Below are positions 33,105 through 41,259 of a stretch of 64,000 nt of DNA, in pieces. Position 1 is the first letter of the stretch. The number at the start of each line of letters is the position of its first letter. A model generated the notes under the pieces. It did not search any database. It had not been told where the DNA came from and saw nothing but the letters and a program-made list of their open reading frames with translations. The stretch spans positions 93,332-157,331 of the forward strand of contig NZ_QGDQ01000008.1 in the NCBI RefSeq assembly GCF_003149145.1. The letters are read 5' to 3'. Position numbers and translations under genes: made by a program. This stretch comes from Quadrisphaera granulorum. GTDB lineage: Bacteria > Actinomycetota > Actinomycetes > Actinomycetales > Quadrisphaeraceae.

Positions 33105-33922
33105 CCTCCACCTCCCTGGTAGTGCCGGATGCCGGTGCGCCAGGCCAGCAGCGCCACCGCCCAGGTCCACACCGCCGCGAGCGGCGCCAGCCAGCCCACC
33201 CATCCGGGCAACCAGGCCGAGCCCCGCAGACCCAGCAGGGCGACCGTCGGCAGGTAGGCGGTGAAGGCGATCGGGACGGCGAAGCCGAACAGCGCCACCA
33301 GCGGCTTGCTCCACACCGACGCCGGCTGGCTGGCGGCGTACCGGCCGCCGTAGACGATGGCGTTGGTCATCTCCGAGGCGTCGACGAGGAAGAACTGCAC
33401 GCCCGCCGCCGCGACGAACACCCCGGCGAACGTCGCGGTGCTCGTGAGCACGACGAGCGCCAGGAACAGCACGTGCAGCGGCGTCCACGCGATGTCGTTG
33501 ATCACCAGTCCGATGCCCAGCGCCACCGCGCCCACCGCGATGCGCGTGATGCGACGCACGCTGATCTCACTCGTGACGAGTTGCGCGAGCAGCGGCTGCG
33601 GGCGCAGGTAGAAGACGTCGAGCGTGCCCGAGCGCAGGTAGCGGGGGAGGGTGTCGACGTGGCCGACGAGCATGTCGGCGATCGAGAAGCTGAGGTCCGC
33701 CAACCCGAAGACGAGGACGGCGGCCGCCAGGTCCAGCCCGCCGATGCCGCCCGGGTCGCTGATCGCGCGGTAGAGCACCCACACCTCGGCCAGCTCGACG
33801 AGGCCGACGAGCAGGGAGCTCGCCAGGTCGAGCACGAAGCCGCCGCGGTAGCTCGCCTGCGAGCGCACGCGGGAGGCGAGCACCGCGCGGTACGGGCGCC
33901 ATGCCGCAGCCACGTCAGCCAC
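33101..33922 (-). CDS. ABC-2 type exporter, permease subunit
   Basis: A 273-residue membrane protein with about six hydrophobic segments, starting with a soluble head (WRPYRAVLASRVRSQASYRG) and containing the DTLPRYLRSGTLDVFYLRP motif shared by this permease class before the third segment. It overlaps both neighbours (8 bases with the upstream permease, 4 with the ATPase). The two permeases probably form a heterodimer. Confidence 0.9.
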   Translation of the reverse strand: MADVAAAWRPYRAVLASRVRSQASYRGGFVLDLASSLLVGLVELAEVWVLYRAISDPGGIGGLDLAAAVLVFGLADLSFSIADMLVGHVDTLPRYLRSGTLDVFYLRPQPLLAQLVTSEISVRRITRIAVGAVALGIGLVINDIAWTPLHVLFLALVVLTSTATFAGVFVAAAGVQFFLVDASEMTNAIVYGGRYAASQPASVWSKPLVALFGFAVPIAFTAYLPTVALLGLRGSAWLPGWVGWLAPLAAVWTWAVALLAWRTGIRHYQGGGG

Positions 33923-34763
33923 CCTGCACCTCTAGGCGACGGCGCCCGGCGCGCGTCATGAGAGCGCCGATGGCGTAGATGACGGCGAGCCACCCGACCT
34001 GCAGCCCGACCAGCGCCAGCGCGGCGGTGCCGGTGACGCGCCCCGACAGCACGTCGACGGGCACCTGCAGCAGTGGCGGGAACGGCGTGCTCCACGCGAG
34101 GGTGAGCAGCCAGTCGGGGAACAGCGTCACGGGCACGAACAGTCCGGCGAGGAACCCGGAAACGATCATGTAGAAGACCTGGAGGCCGCGCGTCTCCACC
34201 GTCCAGAAGCCGCTTGCTGCGACGAGGTAGACCAGCAGGGAACTCAGGACGACGGCGAGCACCACGCTGATCACGCCGAGCGCCAGCTGCGCTGGATCCG
34301 TGGGGAGCCGCAGCCCTCCGAACAGTGCTCCGAGGACGACGAGCGGCACGCCGCGCGGCAGCAGCGAGAACAGTGCCCGGCCGACCTCCTGCGCGGTGCT
34401 GGCGGTCTGCACGTCGACGGGGCGCAGCAGGTCGATGGCGATGCTGCCGTCCTTCATGCGGTCGGCGAGGTCGCTGCGGCCGAAGAGGTTCACCGACCCG
34501 AGCAGCGCCTGGGTCAGCCAGGCGTAGGCGAGGATCGCGGCCTGGTCGTAGCCGCCGAGCTCACCGCCGGCGGCCCGCACGGCGGCGGTGAGGATGCTCG
34601 CCTTGAGCAGACCGAAAGTGGCGTTGGCGACCAGCCCGCCGAGGGCCGCCGCGCGGTAGGTGGCGCCGCGGCGCCAGCCGGAGGCGAACAGGCGCCCGTG
34701 GACGCGGAGCCAGGTCACGGTGAGTTCGACAGTGCCGGAGGCTGGCTGCCCGTCGTGACGCAC
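33915..34763 (-). CDS. ABC-2 type exporter, permease subunit
   Basis: A 282-residue membrane protein of the same class as the next gene, with the corresponding LADRMKDGSIAIDLLRPVD motif and about six hydrophobic segments (for example ALGVISVVLAVVLSSLLVYLV). It is the first gene of the three-gene exporter operon and starts with GTG; the upstream 130 bases hold a family C palindrome. Confidence 0.9.
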   Translation of the reverse strand: MRHDGQPASGTVELTVTWLRVHGRLFASGWRRGATYRAAALGGLVANATFGLLKASILTAAVRAAGGELGGYDQAAILAYAWLTQALLGSVNLFGRSDLADRMKDGSIAIDLLRPVDVQTASTAQEVGRALFSLLPRGVPLVVLGALFGGLRLPTDPAQLALGVISVVLAVVLSSLLVYLVAASGFWTVETRGLQVFYMIVSGFLAGLFVPVTLFPDWLLTLAWSTPFPPLLQVPVDVLSGRVTGTAALALVGLQVGWLAVIYAIGALMTRAGRRRLEVQGG

Positions 34764-34816
34764 GGTCGCAGGAACTTACTCTCGCGATCGCCGTGCGCCA
34801 ACCCTTCGCTGTGGGT

Positions 34817-34891
34817 GAGGTGGCCAACCGCCCATGATCACGGTGAGAGAGCTCTCGATTCCCGCGGTGATCATGGGCAGTTGGCCACCTC
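34817..34891. repeat. palindromic repeat, family C (copy 4)
   Basis: Twenty-five-base arms (34817-34841 and 34867-34891, core GAGGTGGCCAAC...CCATGATCAC) with one mismatch and a 25-base loop. It lies between the exporter operon promoter region and the end of the GNAT gene on the same strand. Confidence 0.8.
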
Positions 34892-34902
34892 GAGGGTGGG
34901 GG

Positions 34903-35433
34903 TCACAGGGTGAGCGCGTAGGTCCGGTAGGTGGTGTCGGGCACCCAGCCCTCGCTCTCGTAGAGGGCCTGGGCCGCGGTGTTCGTGTGCGCGGTCTCCA
35001 GCACGGCCGTCGTCGCGCCGGCGGCACGGGCGCGCTCGGCGACGGCGCGCAGCAGCACCCGACCGACGCCACGGCCGCGGGCAGCCGGATCGACGAAGAG
35101 GTCGTAGAGCACCCACGCCGGAGCAAGCTCCAGCGAGGCCCACGTGGGGTAGCACTGCGCGAACCCCAGCGCCGCCCCACGGTGGGCAGGGCCGTCGGCC
35201 GCGGGGTCCTCGGTGGCGGGGACTTCGGCGGCGGGGGCTTCAGCGGCGGGGGCTTCAGCGATCAGGACGACGCTCTCCCCGTTCGCGATGCGCGCCGTCA
35301 AGTACGCGGTCACCGCCGCGGGCTCGCGGGGGCATTCGTAGAACTCGAGGTAGCCGCGGAACAGTCGCGCGACCTCCTCGACGTCGTCGAGGGTCGCCGT
35401 CCGCACCACCACGTCACTGGTCACGACGATCAT
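34903..35433 (-). CDS. GNAT-family N-acetyltransferase
   Basis: A 176-residue acetyltransferase. The N-terminal VVRTATLDDVEEVARLFRGY and the acetyl-CoA site VLYDLFVDPAARGRGVGRVL followed by TNTAAQALYESEGWVPD are classic GNAT motifs. An Ala/Pro/Glu repeat (APAAEAPAAEVPATEDPAA) of about 25 residues is inserted in the middle of the fold and is encoded by short tandem repeats near 35210-35260. The ATG at 35433 is chosen because it directly precedes the first strand. The acetyl acceptor is unknown. Confidence 0.9.
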   Translation of the reverse strand: MIVVTSDVVVRTATLDDVEEVARLFRGYLEFYECPREPAAVTAYLTARIANGESVVLIAEAPAAEAPAAEVPATEDPAADGPAHRGAALGFAQCYPTWASLELAPAWVLYDLFVDPAARGRGVGRVLLRAVAERARAAGATTAVLETAHTNTAAQALYESEGWVPDTTYRTYALTL

Positions 35434-35504
35434 CCTGGTGCGCGCCTCGCGGCGCCGGAAGGCGGTGGCGATGGCACGGGGCAACGGGAGGGGAGTGCGA
35501 GGGT

Positions 35505-35897
35505 GTGGCGGTGTTGCGCCGGCGGGCCGCCGGGCCGCACAGTGGCGAGGTGAGCAGCCAGCGCGGAGCCGTCCGCCGGCTCATCCTCGCGCTGGCGGTG
35601 CTGCTCGGCCCGCTGCTCCTGCTGCTCCCGTCGGCCGTCTCCGACCAGGGCCTGCCCCAAGCGCTGGCCAACGGCGCACTGGCCGCGGCGGTTCTCGCCG
35701 GGTCTGCGCTGGCCGTCGGGCCCGCCGTGGCGTCGGCGCTCGCCGTCCTGCTGCTCACCGCCCCACCGCGCGCGCCCGCCGCGGTGCGCTGGCAGGCGGA
35801 CGTCGTCGTCCGCCTCGACGACAGGCCGGGACGTCCCGGCCGCACGCGCTCGCGGGCTCCGGGCGCGGGAACCTCCCCGCGCCCGCTCGCCCTCTGA
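35505..35897 (+). CDS. small membrane protein (DUF6412-like)
   Basis: A 130-residue protein with two to three hydrophobic stretches (LILALAVLLGPLLLLLP and ALAAAVLAGSALAVGPAVA) and a basic, disordered tail. I associate this layout with the DUF6412 family, which is often next to a YidC-type insertase in actinobacteria, as here. Function unknown. An alternative start is the GTG near 35550 (VSSQRGAVRRLIL). Confidence 0.7.
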   Translation: MAVLRRRAAGPHSGEVSSQRGAVRRLILALAVLLGPLLLLLPSAVSDQGLPQALANGALAAAVLAGSALAVGPAVASALAVLLLTAPPRAPAAVRWQADVVVRLDDRPGRPGRTRSRAPGAGTSPRPLAL

Positions 35898-35976
35898 CGA
35901 CTGCTCACCCGAGCACGCCCGGCGGCCCGGCGCGGGGACTCCCCGTCCCCGTCTGCCCGTCGTCTGGAGTTTCCGC

Positions 35977-36870
35977 ATGCCGTCGTCCTGGTCCCTGCTC
36001 AACCCCTTCGCCTGGCTGGAGACCGCGGTCTCCGGCGTCCTCGTCGTCGCGCACGCGCTGCTCGGCGCGCTGGGGCTCGATCCCGCGTCCGGTGCCGCGT
36101 GGGTCGGCGCCATCGTCGTCCTCGTGGTGTCGGTGCGGCTGGCACTGCTGCCGCTCGTGCTGCGGCAGGTCCGCGCGTCGCACCGGTTGGCGCGCATCGC
36201 ACCGCAGCTCCGCGCCCTGCAGACCCGCTACTCCCGACCGACCGGGCCCGGCGGCCGCCAGCAGCTGACGCGCGACCCGGCCGAGCTGGCCCGCTGGCGC
36301 GCTGAGCAGAAGGCGCTGCATGTCGAGGCGGGGGCGTCGCCGCTGTCGTTCCTCCCGGTGCTGCTGCAGGTCCCGGTGATGCTCGCCCTGGCGCACGTGC
36401 TCGACGGTGCCGCCCGTGAGCACGCCGTCGGGCTGCTCACGCCGCTGCTCGCGGCGCAGGCCGGGGCGGCGACGGTGCTCGGTGCGCCGCTGTCGGGGTC
36501 GCTGCTCGGTGGTGGCGCAGGGGCGCTGCTGGCGGTGGTGCTGGTCGCCGTCGTCGCGGTGGCGACCTGGGTCACCACCCACCGGCAGCTCCGTCTCGGC
36601 ACCACGCCCGAAGTGCTGGAGGGGCCGGTCGGTCAGGCGCAGCGGATGACGGTATGGGTCATGCCGCTCGTCATGGCCGCGACCAGCGCTGCCGTGCCAC
36701 TGGGGCTGCTCGTGTATTGGGCGAGCTCGGCGGTGTGGTCGCTCGTGCAGAGCGCGGCGCTGCTGCGGTGGCTGCCGACGCCGGGGACGCCGGCCGCTGC
36801 GGCCCGGGAGCAGCGGCTCGAGGGGCGGCTCGAGGGGCGACCGGCTCCGGAGGTGGCCAACCGCCCATGA
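35977..36870 (+). CDS. YidC/Oxa1-type membrane protein insertase
   Basis: A 297-residue membrane protein with the YidC core: the first segment AWVGAIVVLVVSVRLALLPLVL, the cytoplasmic basic region with ARIAPQLRALQTRY, LSFLPVLLQVPVMLALAHVL and a C-terminal MPLVMAATSAAVPLGLLVYW. The hydrophilic-groove arginine is probably the R in VSVRLALLP. It is a second-type YidC rather than the one linked to rpmH/rnpA. The final codons (EVANRP) and the stop codon come from the family C palindrome. Confidence 0.9.
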   Translation: MPSSWSLLNPFAWLETAVSGVLVVAHALLGALGLDPASGAAWVGAIVVLVVSVRLALLPLVLRQVRASHRLARIAPQLRALQTRYSRPTGPGGRQQLTRDPAELARWRAEQKALHVEAGASPLSFLPVLLQVPVMLALAHVLDGAAREHAVGLLTPLLAAQAGAATVLGAPLSGSLLGGGAGALLAVVLVAVVAVATWVTTHRQLRLGTTPEVLEGPVGQAQRMTVWVMPLVMAATSAAVPLGLLVYWASSAVWSLVQSAALLRWLPTPGTPAAAAREQRLEGRLEGRPAPEVANRP

Positions 36871-36907
36871 TCACGGGGGGAAAGTGTTCGGGAGGTCCAT
36901 GATCACG
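36849..36907. repeat. palindromic repeat, family C (copy 5)
   Basis: The two modules GAGGTGGCCAACCGCCCATG and GGAGGTCCATGATCACGG follow each other in the same order as in copy 1. The element begins inside the YidC coding region and supplies its TGA stop. Confidence 0.8.
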
Positions 36908-36930
36908 GCTGGGCGACTACGCTCCGCGGC

Positions 36931-37716
36931 GTGCCCGGACCGGTAGCCCGCGCCCCCGTTGCCGTCATCCGCAGCGGGTCCGCACGCCGCGAGCTCGCCC
37001 CGGGCGAGCAGCTGGCGTTCGGACGCGGGCAAGGCAACGACCTGCGGATCGGTCACGACCCCGCCGACCTGCGCATCCCGCGCTACGCCGGCCGTCTGGA
37101 GTGCCGCCCCGACGGCGTGCTCATCCACAACACCTCCGACAAGCGGTCGCTGGTGGTGGAGACCTTCCCGGGCGAGCCGTTCGAGGTGCTCCCGCTCATG
37201 GTGGGCGGGACTGGCCCGCACGACCTCGTCACCGTGACGATCGACGGCGAGCACGGCGTGTACTCCGTCTCCGTAGACGTCACCGGGTTGCGGGCCGCGC
37301 GACGACCGCCCCGAGCGCCGCTGCCGATGACGGCGGTGATCGGGGCGGCCAGCGGAGCGACGGTCGGCTTCGCCCGCATCGAGTCGCTCACCCCGCGGCA
37401 CCGAATGCTGCTCTGCGCCCTCTGTCTGCCGTCCGCTTTCGGGTGGAACGGGCAGCACGGCACGCCGTCGTACGCGGAGATGGAGCAGATCCTCGCCGAG
37501 CGCGGGCACCGCACCAGCGCCAAGACCATCCGCAACGTCCTCGATGACCTGCGCCGCGAGCTCGCCACCGCCCACGGCGTCGACGGTGTGTGGGAAGAGC
37601 CCGGTGCGGAACGCGCGGGGCGGGAGTCGTACCTGCCGCGGCTGGCGCGCTGGGCACGGCTGTCCGGCAACGTCACCACCGAGGAGCTTTCGGACTTCGA
37701 GGCCCTGGCCGGCTGA
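36931..37716 (+). CDS. FHA-like protein with a C-terminal winged-helix-like region
   Basis: A 261-residue protein. Residues about 10-80 resemble an FHA domain (LAFGRGQGNDLRIGHDPADL, IPRYAGRLECRPDGVLI, HNTSDKRSLVVE), though the usual S-R-x-H that contacts phosphothreonine reads P-R-Y-A. Residues about 150-255 (TPRHRMLLCALCLPSAF, then GHRTSAKTIRNVLDDLRREL) look like a helix-turn-helix. FHA domains read Thr phosphorylation by kinases such as the two encoded downstream. It probably links phosphorylation to regulation. The GTG start follows a family C repeat. Confidence 0.75.
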   Translation: MPGPVARAPVAVIRSGSARRELAPGEQLAFGRGQGNDLRIGHDPADLRIPRYAGRLECRPDGVLIHNTSDKRSLVVETFPGEPFEVLPLMVGGTGPHDLVTVTIDGEHGVYSVSVDVTGLRAARRPPRAPLPMTAVIGAASGATVGFARIESLTPRHRMLLCALCLPSAFGWNGQHGTPSYAEMEQILAERGHRTSAKTIRNVLDDLRRELATAHGVDGVWEEPGAERAGRESYLPRLARWARLSGNVTTEELSDFEALAG

Positions 37717-37870
37717 TCCCCGACCCGACCCGACTCGAACCGGCCCGGCCCGACACCGCACCGGCGCGGCACCGGGCACCCGTGCCCTGCTGCGCGGGCG
37801 CCGATCGGAGTTGTCTCTCCTCATCGCCGCCGGCACACCGGCCGGAGCACAGAACGTCGAGGAGACCGCC

Positions 37871-38581
37871 ATGAAGACCAGCCGCCGTCTGCGCGTCCGT
37901 CTGTCCCGCACCGCCGCCGTCGCCGTCCTGGCGGCGCTGCCCTTGGGAGTCGGTTCCGTGGCGCTCGCCGGAGCTGCGAGCGCCGCTGAGCCGACGTTCG
38001 TCCAGGACAGCCAGGGCCGGACCACCGACGCCCTGGGCGGCAAGCACCGCGTCGTCAACAAGCCCGACGGGCAGGCCGACGGCCGCAGCGCCATGGCATG
38101 GTTCGTCGCCGGGCAGCGCTTCACCGAGTCGCACCACGACGGGTGCAACCCGTACAGCAAGACGTCCATGGAGACCTTGGCGACGACGACCGAGTGCCCG
38201 AGCGGCCAGAAGCAGAAGTTCGACTGGAACACCGACTTCGTCGTCTCGGCCCTGGCGTCGAGCGGGCTGAACACCACGGGCCTCAGCAGCGACCTGACCA
38301 CCTTCACGGGCCTCGGATCGGGTGCGCCCTACTACCACCACGAGGACACGCCGCAGTACGACGTCGTGCCGAACCCCGGTGACCTGGTGCTGTGGACCGA
38401 CCCGTCGGGCAAGAGCGGGGCGGTCGGTGTGGTCATCGACGCCACGAGCGCATCCCACGTCAAGGTCGTGATCGGCGACATCAACGACAAGATCGCCACC
38501 AAGTGGATCAATCCCGCCACCTCGAAGGTCCGCGGGAACCCCGTGACCTACATCGTGACCCCCGCTGACGCTCGGCAGTGA
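37871..38581 (+). CDS. secreted protein with a degenerate CHAP/amidase-like domain
   Basis: A 236-residue protein with a Sec signal peptide (basic MKTSRRLRVRLSRTAAVAVL, hydrophobic core, AxA cleavage near residue 39). The mature domain has DGCNPYSKTS, FDWNTDFVVSALASSG and NPGDLVLWTDPSGKSGAVGV, an order that fits the CHAP/amidase fold. In active relatives the motif reads W-C-A-D-F-V and a histidine follows the G-D-x-V segment; here Cys is Asn120 and the histidine is missing. The same domain, with the same changes, ends the kinase at 41260-43239. It is likely a non-enzymatic cell-wall or ligand binder; function unproven. Confidence 0.8.
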   Translation: MKTSRRLRVRLSRTAAVAVLAALPLGVGSVALAGAASAAEPTFVQDSQGRTTDALGGKHRVVNKPDGQADGRSAMAWFVAGQRFTESHHDGCNPYSKTSMETLATTTECPSGQKQKFDWNTDFVVSALASSGLNTTGLSSDLTTFTGLGSGAPYYHHEDTPQYDVVPNPGDLVLWTDPSGKSGAVGVVIDATSASHVKVVIGDINDKIATKWINPATSKVRGNPVTYIVTPADARQ

Positions 38582-38586
38582 CGAGC

Positions 38587-38645
38587 GACGTGCAGAAGTC
38601 CCCCGTCGGGGCTCGAACAAGGCCCGCGGGGGACTTCTGCACGTC
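38587..38645. terminator. bidirectional terminator, palindromic repeat family B (copy 2)
   Basis: Perfect 18-base arms (38587-38604 and 38628-38645, core CGTGCAGAAGTCCCCC) with a 23-base loop sit between the convergent ends of the secreted-protein gene and the propeller kinase gene. The position strongly suggests termination from both sides. Confidence 0.75.
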
Positions 38646-38664
38646 CGACGTCACCGCCGGGAGG

Positions 38665-41193
38665 TCAGCGGCCGACGTCGAGGATGCGCACCTGCCCCTG
38701 ATCCAGCAGCGTCACGTACGCCTGCTTCCCGTCCGGTCGCACCGTGACGCTCGTCGGGTTGCCGCCCACCGGGATGCTCGCGGTCACGGTGTTGGTGGCG
38801 GTGTCGATGACGTCGACGGTGCCGGCGTCGACGTTGGCCGTGTACATGTAGCGACCGTCGGGCGCGTACGCGATGTCCTGCGGCTTGGCATCGACGGGGA
38901 TGGTCGCCACGACGTCCTCGGTGCTCGTGTCGATGACCCAGACCTCGTCGCTGTCGTAGCAGACCACCGACACGTGCGTCCCGTCGGGCGAGACGGCCGT
39001 GCTGTGCGGCGACTTGCCGACCGGGATCTCCTTGACCGTCTCCTGGGTGGCGGCATCGATGACCGTCACGACGCCGGACTCGTGGTTGGCCGCGTACACG
39101 TGCTTGCCGTCCTTGCCGAAGGCCACCCAGTGCGGGTTGGGTGCCACGGGCTTCTCGCTCACCACGCTGGCGCTGGCGATGTCGATGACGTCGATCTTCC
39201 CCGTGTCGTGGCTGGGCACCCACAGCTGGGACCCGTCGGGCGTCGTCGCGGACGCGAAGGGCCGCTGGCCCACCGGAACCACGTGCGTGATCTTGTTGGT
39301 GGCGGTGTCGAGGAAGACAACGTCGTTGTCGTCGAAGGTGCCCTCGCCGGTCTTGCGGTAGGTGCTGATGTAGGCGGTGTCTCCGGTGGGGGAGAACGAG
39401 AGGAACTGCGGCGGCCCCGCGTCGACGGTGATCCTCGCGGTGACCTGGTTGACGGCGGTGTCGACGACGGTGACGATCCCGGCGTCACGGTTGGCGATGT
39501 ACGCGAACCGCCCGTCGGGGGTCATCTCCACGAAGCCCGGCGTGGCACCGACGTCGATGGTGGGACCGACCGCCGGAATCGCGACGCTGCTCGCCGGCAC
39601 GATCGGCGCCCGCGTGCTGGGCTCGGGGGAGGCGGCCGGCGTCTGCACCGCGGGCTGGGTGTCGCCGGCAGCGACGGGCGTCGAGTCGTCAGGCCGGAGC
39701 AGCCACCAGGCGCCCGCGCCGAGCCCCACCACCAGGAGGAGGAGGACGACGACGACGGCGAGCGCGCCACCCCGGCGCCTGCGGCGCTGCTCGCCCGGAC
39801 CATCGGCATGCGGGCCATGGGCGCTCGGGCCAGGCGGGACCGGGCCAGGCGGGACCGGGCCAGGCGGGACCGGGTAGGCATGGCCGGGCGGCGCAGGTGC
39901 GGCGGGTGCCTGCGCGGCAGGCGCAGATGCGACCGGTGCAGGCGTGGCGGGTGCCTGCGCCACTGGCGAAGGCAGAACGGTGAGCGGCTCCGCCGCGCGC
40001 GCCACCGGCGCAGGGGGCCAGCGCGCCTCGACGGTCTCGGCGTCGGCCGGGGGCGCCTCGACGCGCGGCGCTCTCCCACGAGGTGCTTCGACGGTCTCCG
40101 CCTCGAGGTGAGACGGCTCGGCGGCCGCAGCGGCAGCTGGCAGCGGGTCGGTGGTGCGGTGCGCGCCACCGGCGACGACGAGCCCGAGCTTGACGCCGCT
40201 GGTCTCCGCCACGGCGGCCGCGGGCACGCGTGGCTCGGTGGGAGCGGTGCGGTCGTCGTCGTCCTTCGAGTTCGGTGGGGCGAGGGGGCTCGGCGCGTCT
40301 CGCAGGTCGATGACCTCCCGCTCCGGCTGCGGTGCGGCCACGGGCGTCACGAGTGGCGACCAGCGCGCCGGAGTCGTGCCGCCGACGGCTTCCTGAGCCG
40401 CGGCGGCGAGCTCACCGGCGGTGGCGAACCTGTCGTCGGGGTTCTTGGCCATGCCGCGGAGCACCACCGTGTCGAGCGCACCCGGCAAGGCGGGTTGTAC
40501 CGATGACGGCGCCTCCGGCTCGGTGTAGAAGTGCGCGTACATGAGAGAGGGCAGGTCGTGCCCGGGGAACGGCCGCCGCGACGTGAGGAACTCGTAGAGC
40601 AGGCAGGCGAGGGAGTAGACGTCGGCGCGCGCGTCGAGCGGCTGCGTGGTGAAGCGTTCCGGCGCCATGTAGTCGAGAGTTCCGACCGTGGCGCCAGTCA
40701 CCGTCAGCGACGTGCGGGTGGTGCCGACCGAGCGCGCGATGCCGAAGTCGACCACGTACACGAAGCCGCTCGGCGTCACGAGGAGGTTGGACGGCTTCAC
40801 GTCGCGGTGCACGAGGCCCTCGGCGTGCGCGGAGTCGAGCGCCTGCGCTGTCTGCTCGACGAGATGCACCGCCTGCTGCGGTGTCAGCGAGCTCTCGGCC
40901 AGCAGGCTGGCGGCGTCTCGCCCGTCGACGAGGCGCATGTCGATGAAGAGGCGCCCGTCCACCTGGCCGAAGTCGTGGATGGGGATGATGTGGGGGTCGC
41001 GCAGGCGCGCAGCGATGTGCTGCTCCCGCCGGAACCGCGAGCTGTACTCGCTGTCATGGCTGAACGCCTCCGGCAGCACCTTCAGAGCAACGCGGCGGTC
41101 GCGCACCGTGTCGTGGGCGCGGTAGACCTCGCCCATTCCTCCCGCGCCGAGCAGGGATTCCAGCGTGTACGGACCCAGCGAGCGATGCTCCAT
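38665..41193 (-). CDS. transmembrane Ser/Thr protein kinase with extracellular YVTN beta-propeller
   Basis: An 842-residue PknB-type kinase. Kinase domain residues 1-270: LGAGGMGEVYRAHDT, Lys38, HRDVKPSNLL (129-138), DFGIA and APE (177-179). A long Pro/Ala-rich linker with VPPGP repeats leads to one membrane helix (about 475-499). Outside the cell, residues about 540-842 hold a seven-bladed propeller with repeats of the type VxPDGxxAYVxN...VxVIDTATxxVxxxIPVG. Such domains bind ligands or cell-wall parts and could dimerise the kinase. GGAGG precedes the ATG. It is the second gene after the other kinase, 66 bases away, so probably co-transcribed. Confidence 0.95.
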   Translation of the reverse strand: MEHRSLGPYTLESLLGAGGMGEVYRAHDTVRDRRVALKVLPEAFSHDSEYSSRFRREQHIAARLRDPHIIPIHDFGQVDGRLFIDMRLVDGRDAASLLAESSLTPQQAVHLVEQTAQALDSAHAEGLVHRDVKPSNLLVTPSGFVYVVDFGIARSVGTTRTSLTVTGATVGTLDYMAPERFTTQPLDARADVYSLACLLYEFLTSRRPFPGHDLPSLMYAHFYTEPEAPSSVQPALPGALDTVVLRGMAKNPDDRFATAGELAAAAQEAVGGTTPARWSPLVTPVAAPQPEREVIDLRDAPSPLAPPNSKDDDDRTAPTEPRVPAAAVAETSGVKLGLVVAGGAHRTTDPLPAAAAAAEPSHLEAETVEAPRGRAPRVEAPPADAETVEARWPPAPVARAAEPLTVLPSPVAQAPATPAPVASAPAAQAPAAPAPPGHAYPVPPGPVPPGPVPPGPSAHGPHADGPGEQRRRRRGGALAVVVVLLLLVVGLGAGAWWLLRPDDSTPVAAGDTQPAVQTPAASPEPSTRAPIVPASSVAIPAVGPTIDVGATPGFVEMTPDGRFAYIANRDAGIVTVVDTAVNQVTARITVDAGPPQFLSFSPTGDTAYISTYRKTGEGTFDDNDVVFLDTATNKITHVVPVGQRPFASATTPDGSQLWVPSHDTGKIDVIDIASASVVSEKPVAPNPHWVAFGKDGKHVYAANHESGVVTVIDAATQETVKEIPVGKSPHSTAVSPDGTHVSVVCYDSDEVWVIDTSTEDVVATIPVDAKPQDIAYAPDGRYMYTANVDAGTVDVIDTATNTVTASIPVGGNPTSVTVRPDGKQAYVTLLDQGQVRILDVGR

Positions 41194-41259
41194 GAGGCCA
41201 CCTCCGCGGGCGGACGCTACTCGCGACGGGCCTCGCCCGACAGGGCCCGACGCCGAACC

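Noticed and set aside
38578..40506. 642-codon plus-strand frame opposite the propeller kinase
   Set aside because: The opposite strand encodes an unambiguous kinase; this frame is compositionally biased (Gly/Arg/His/Asp) and has no recognisable domain.
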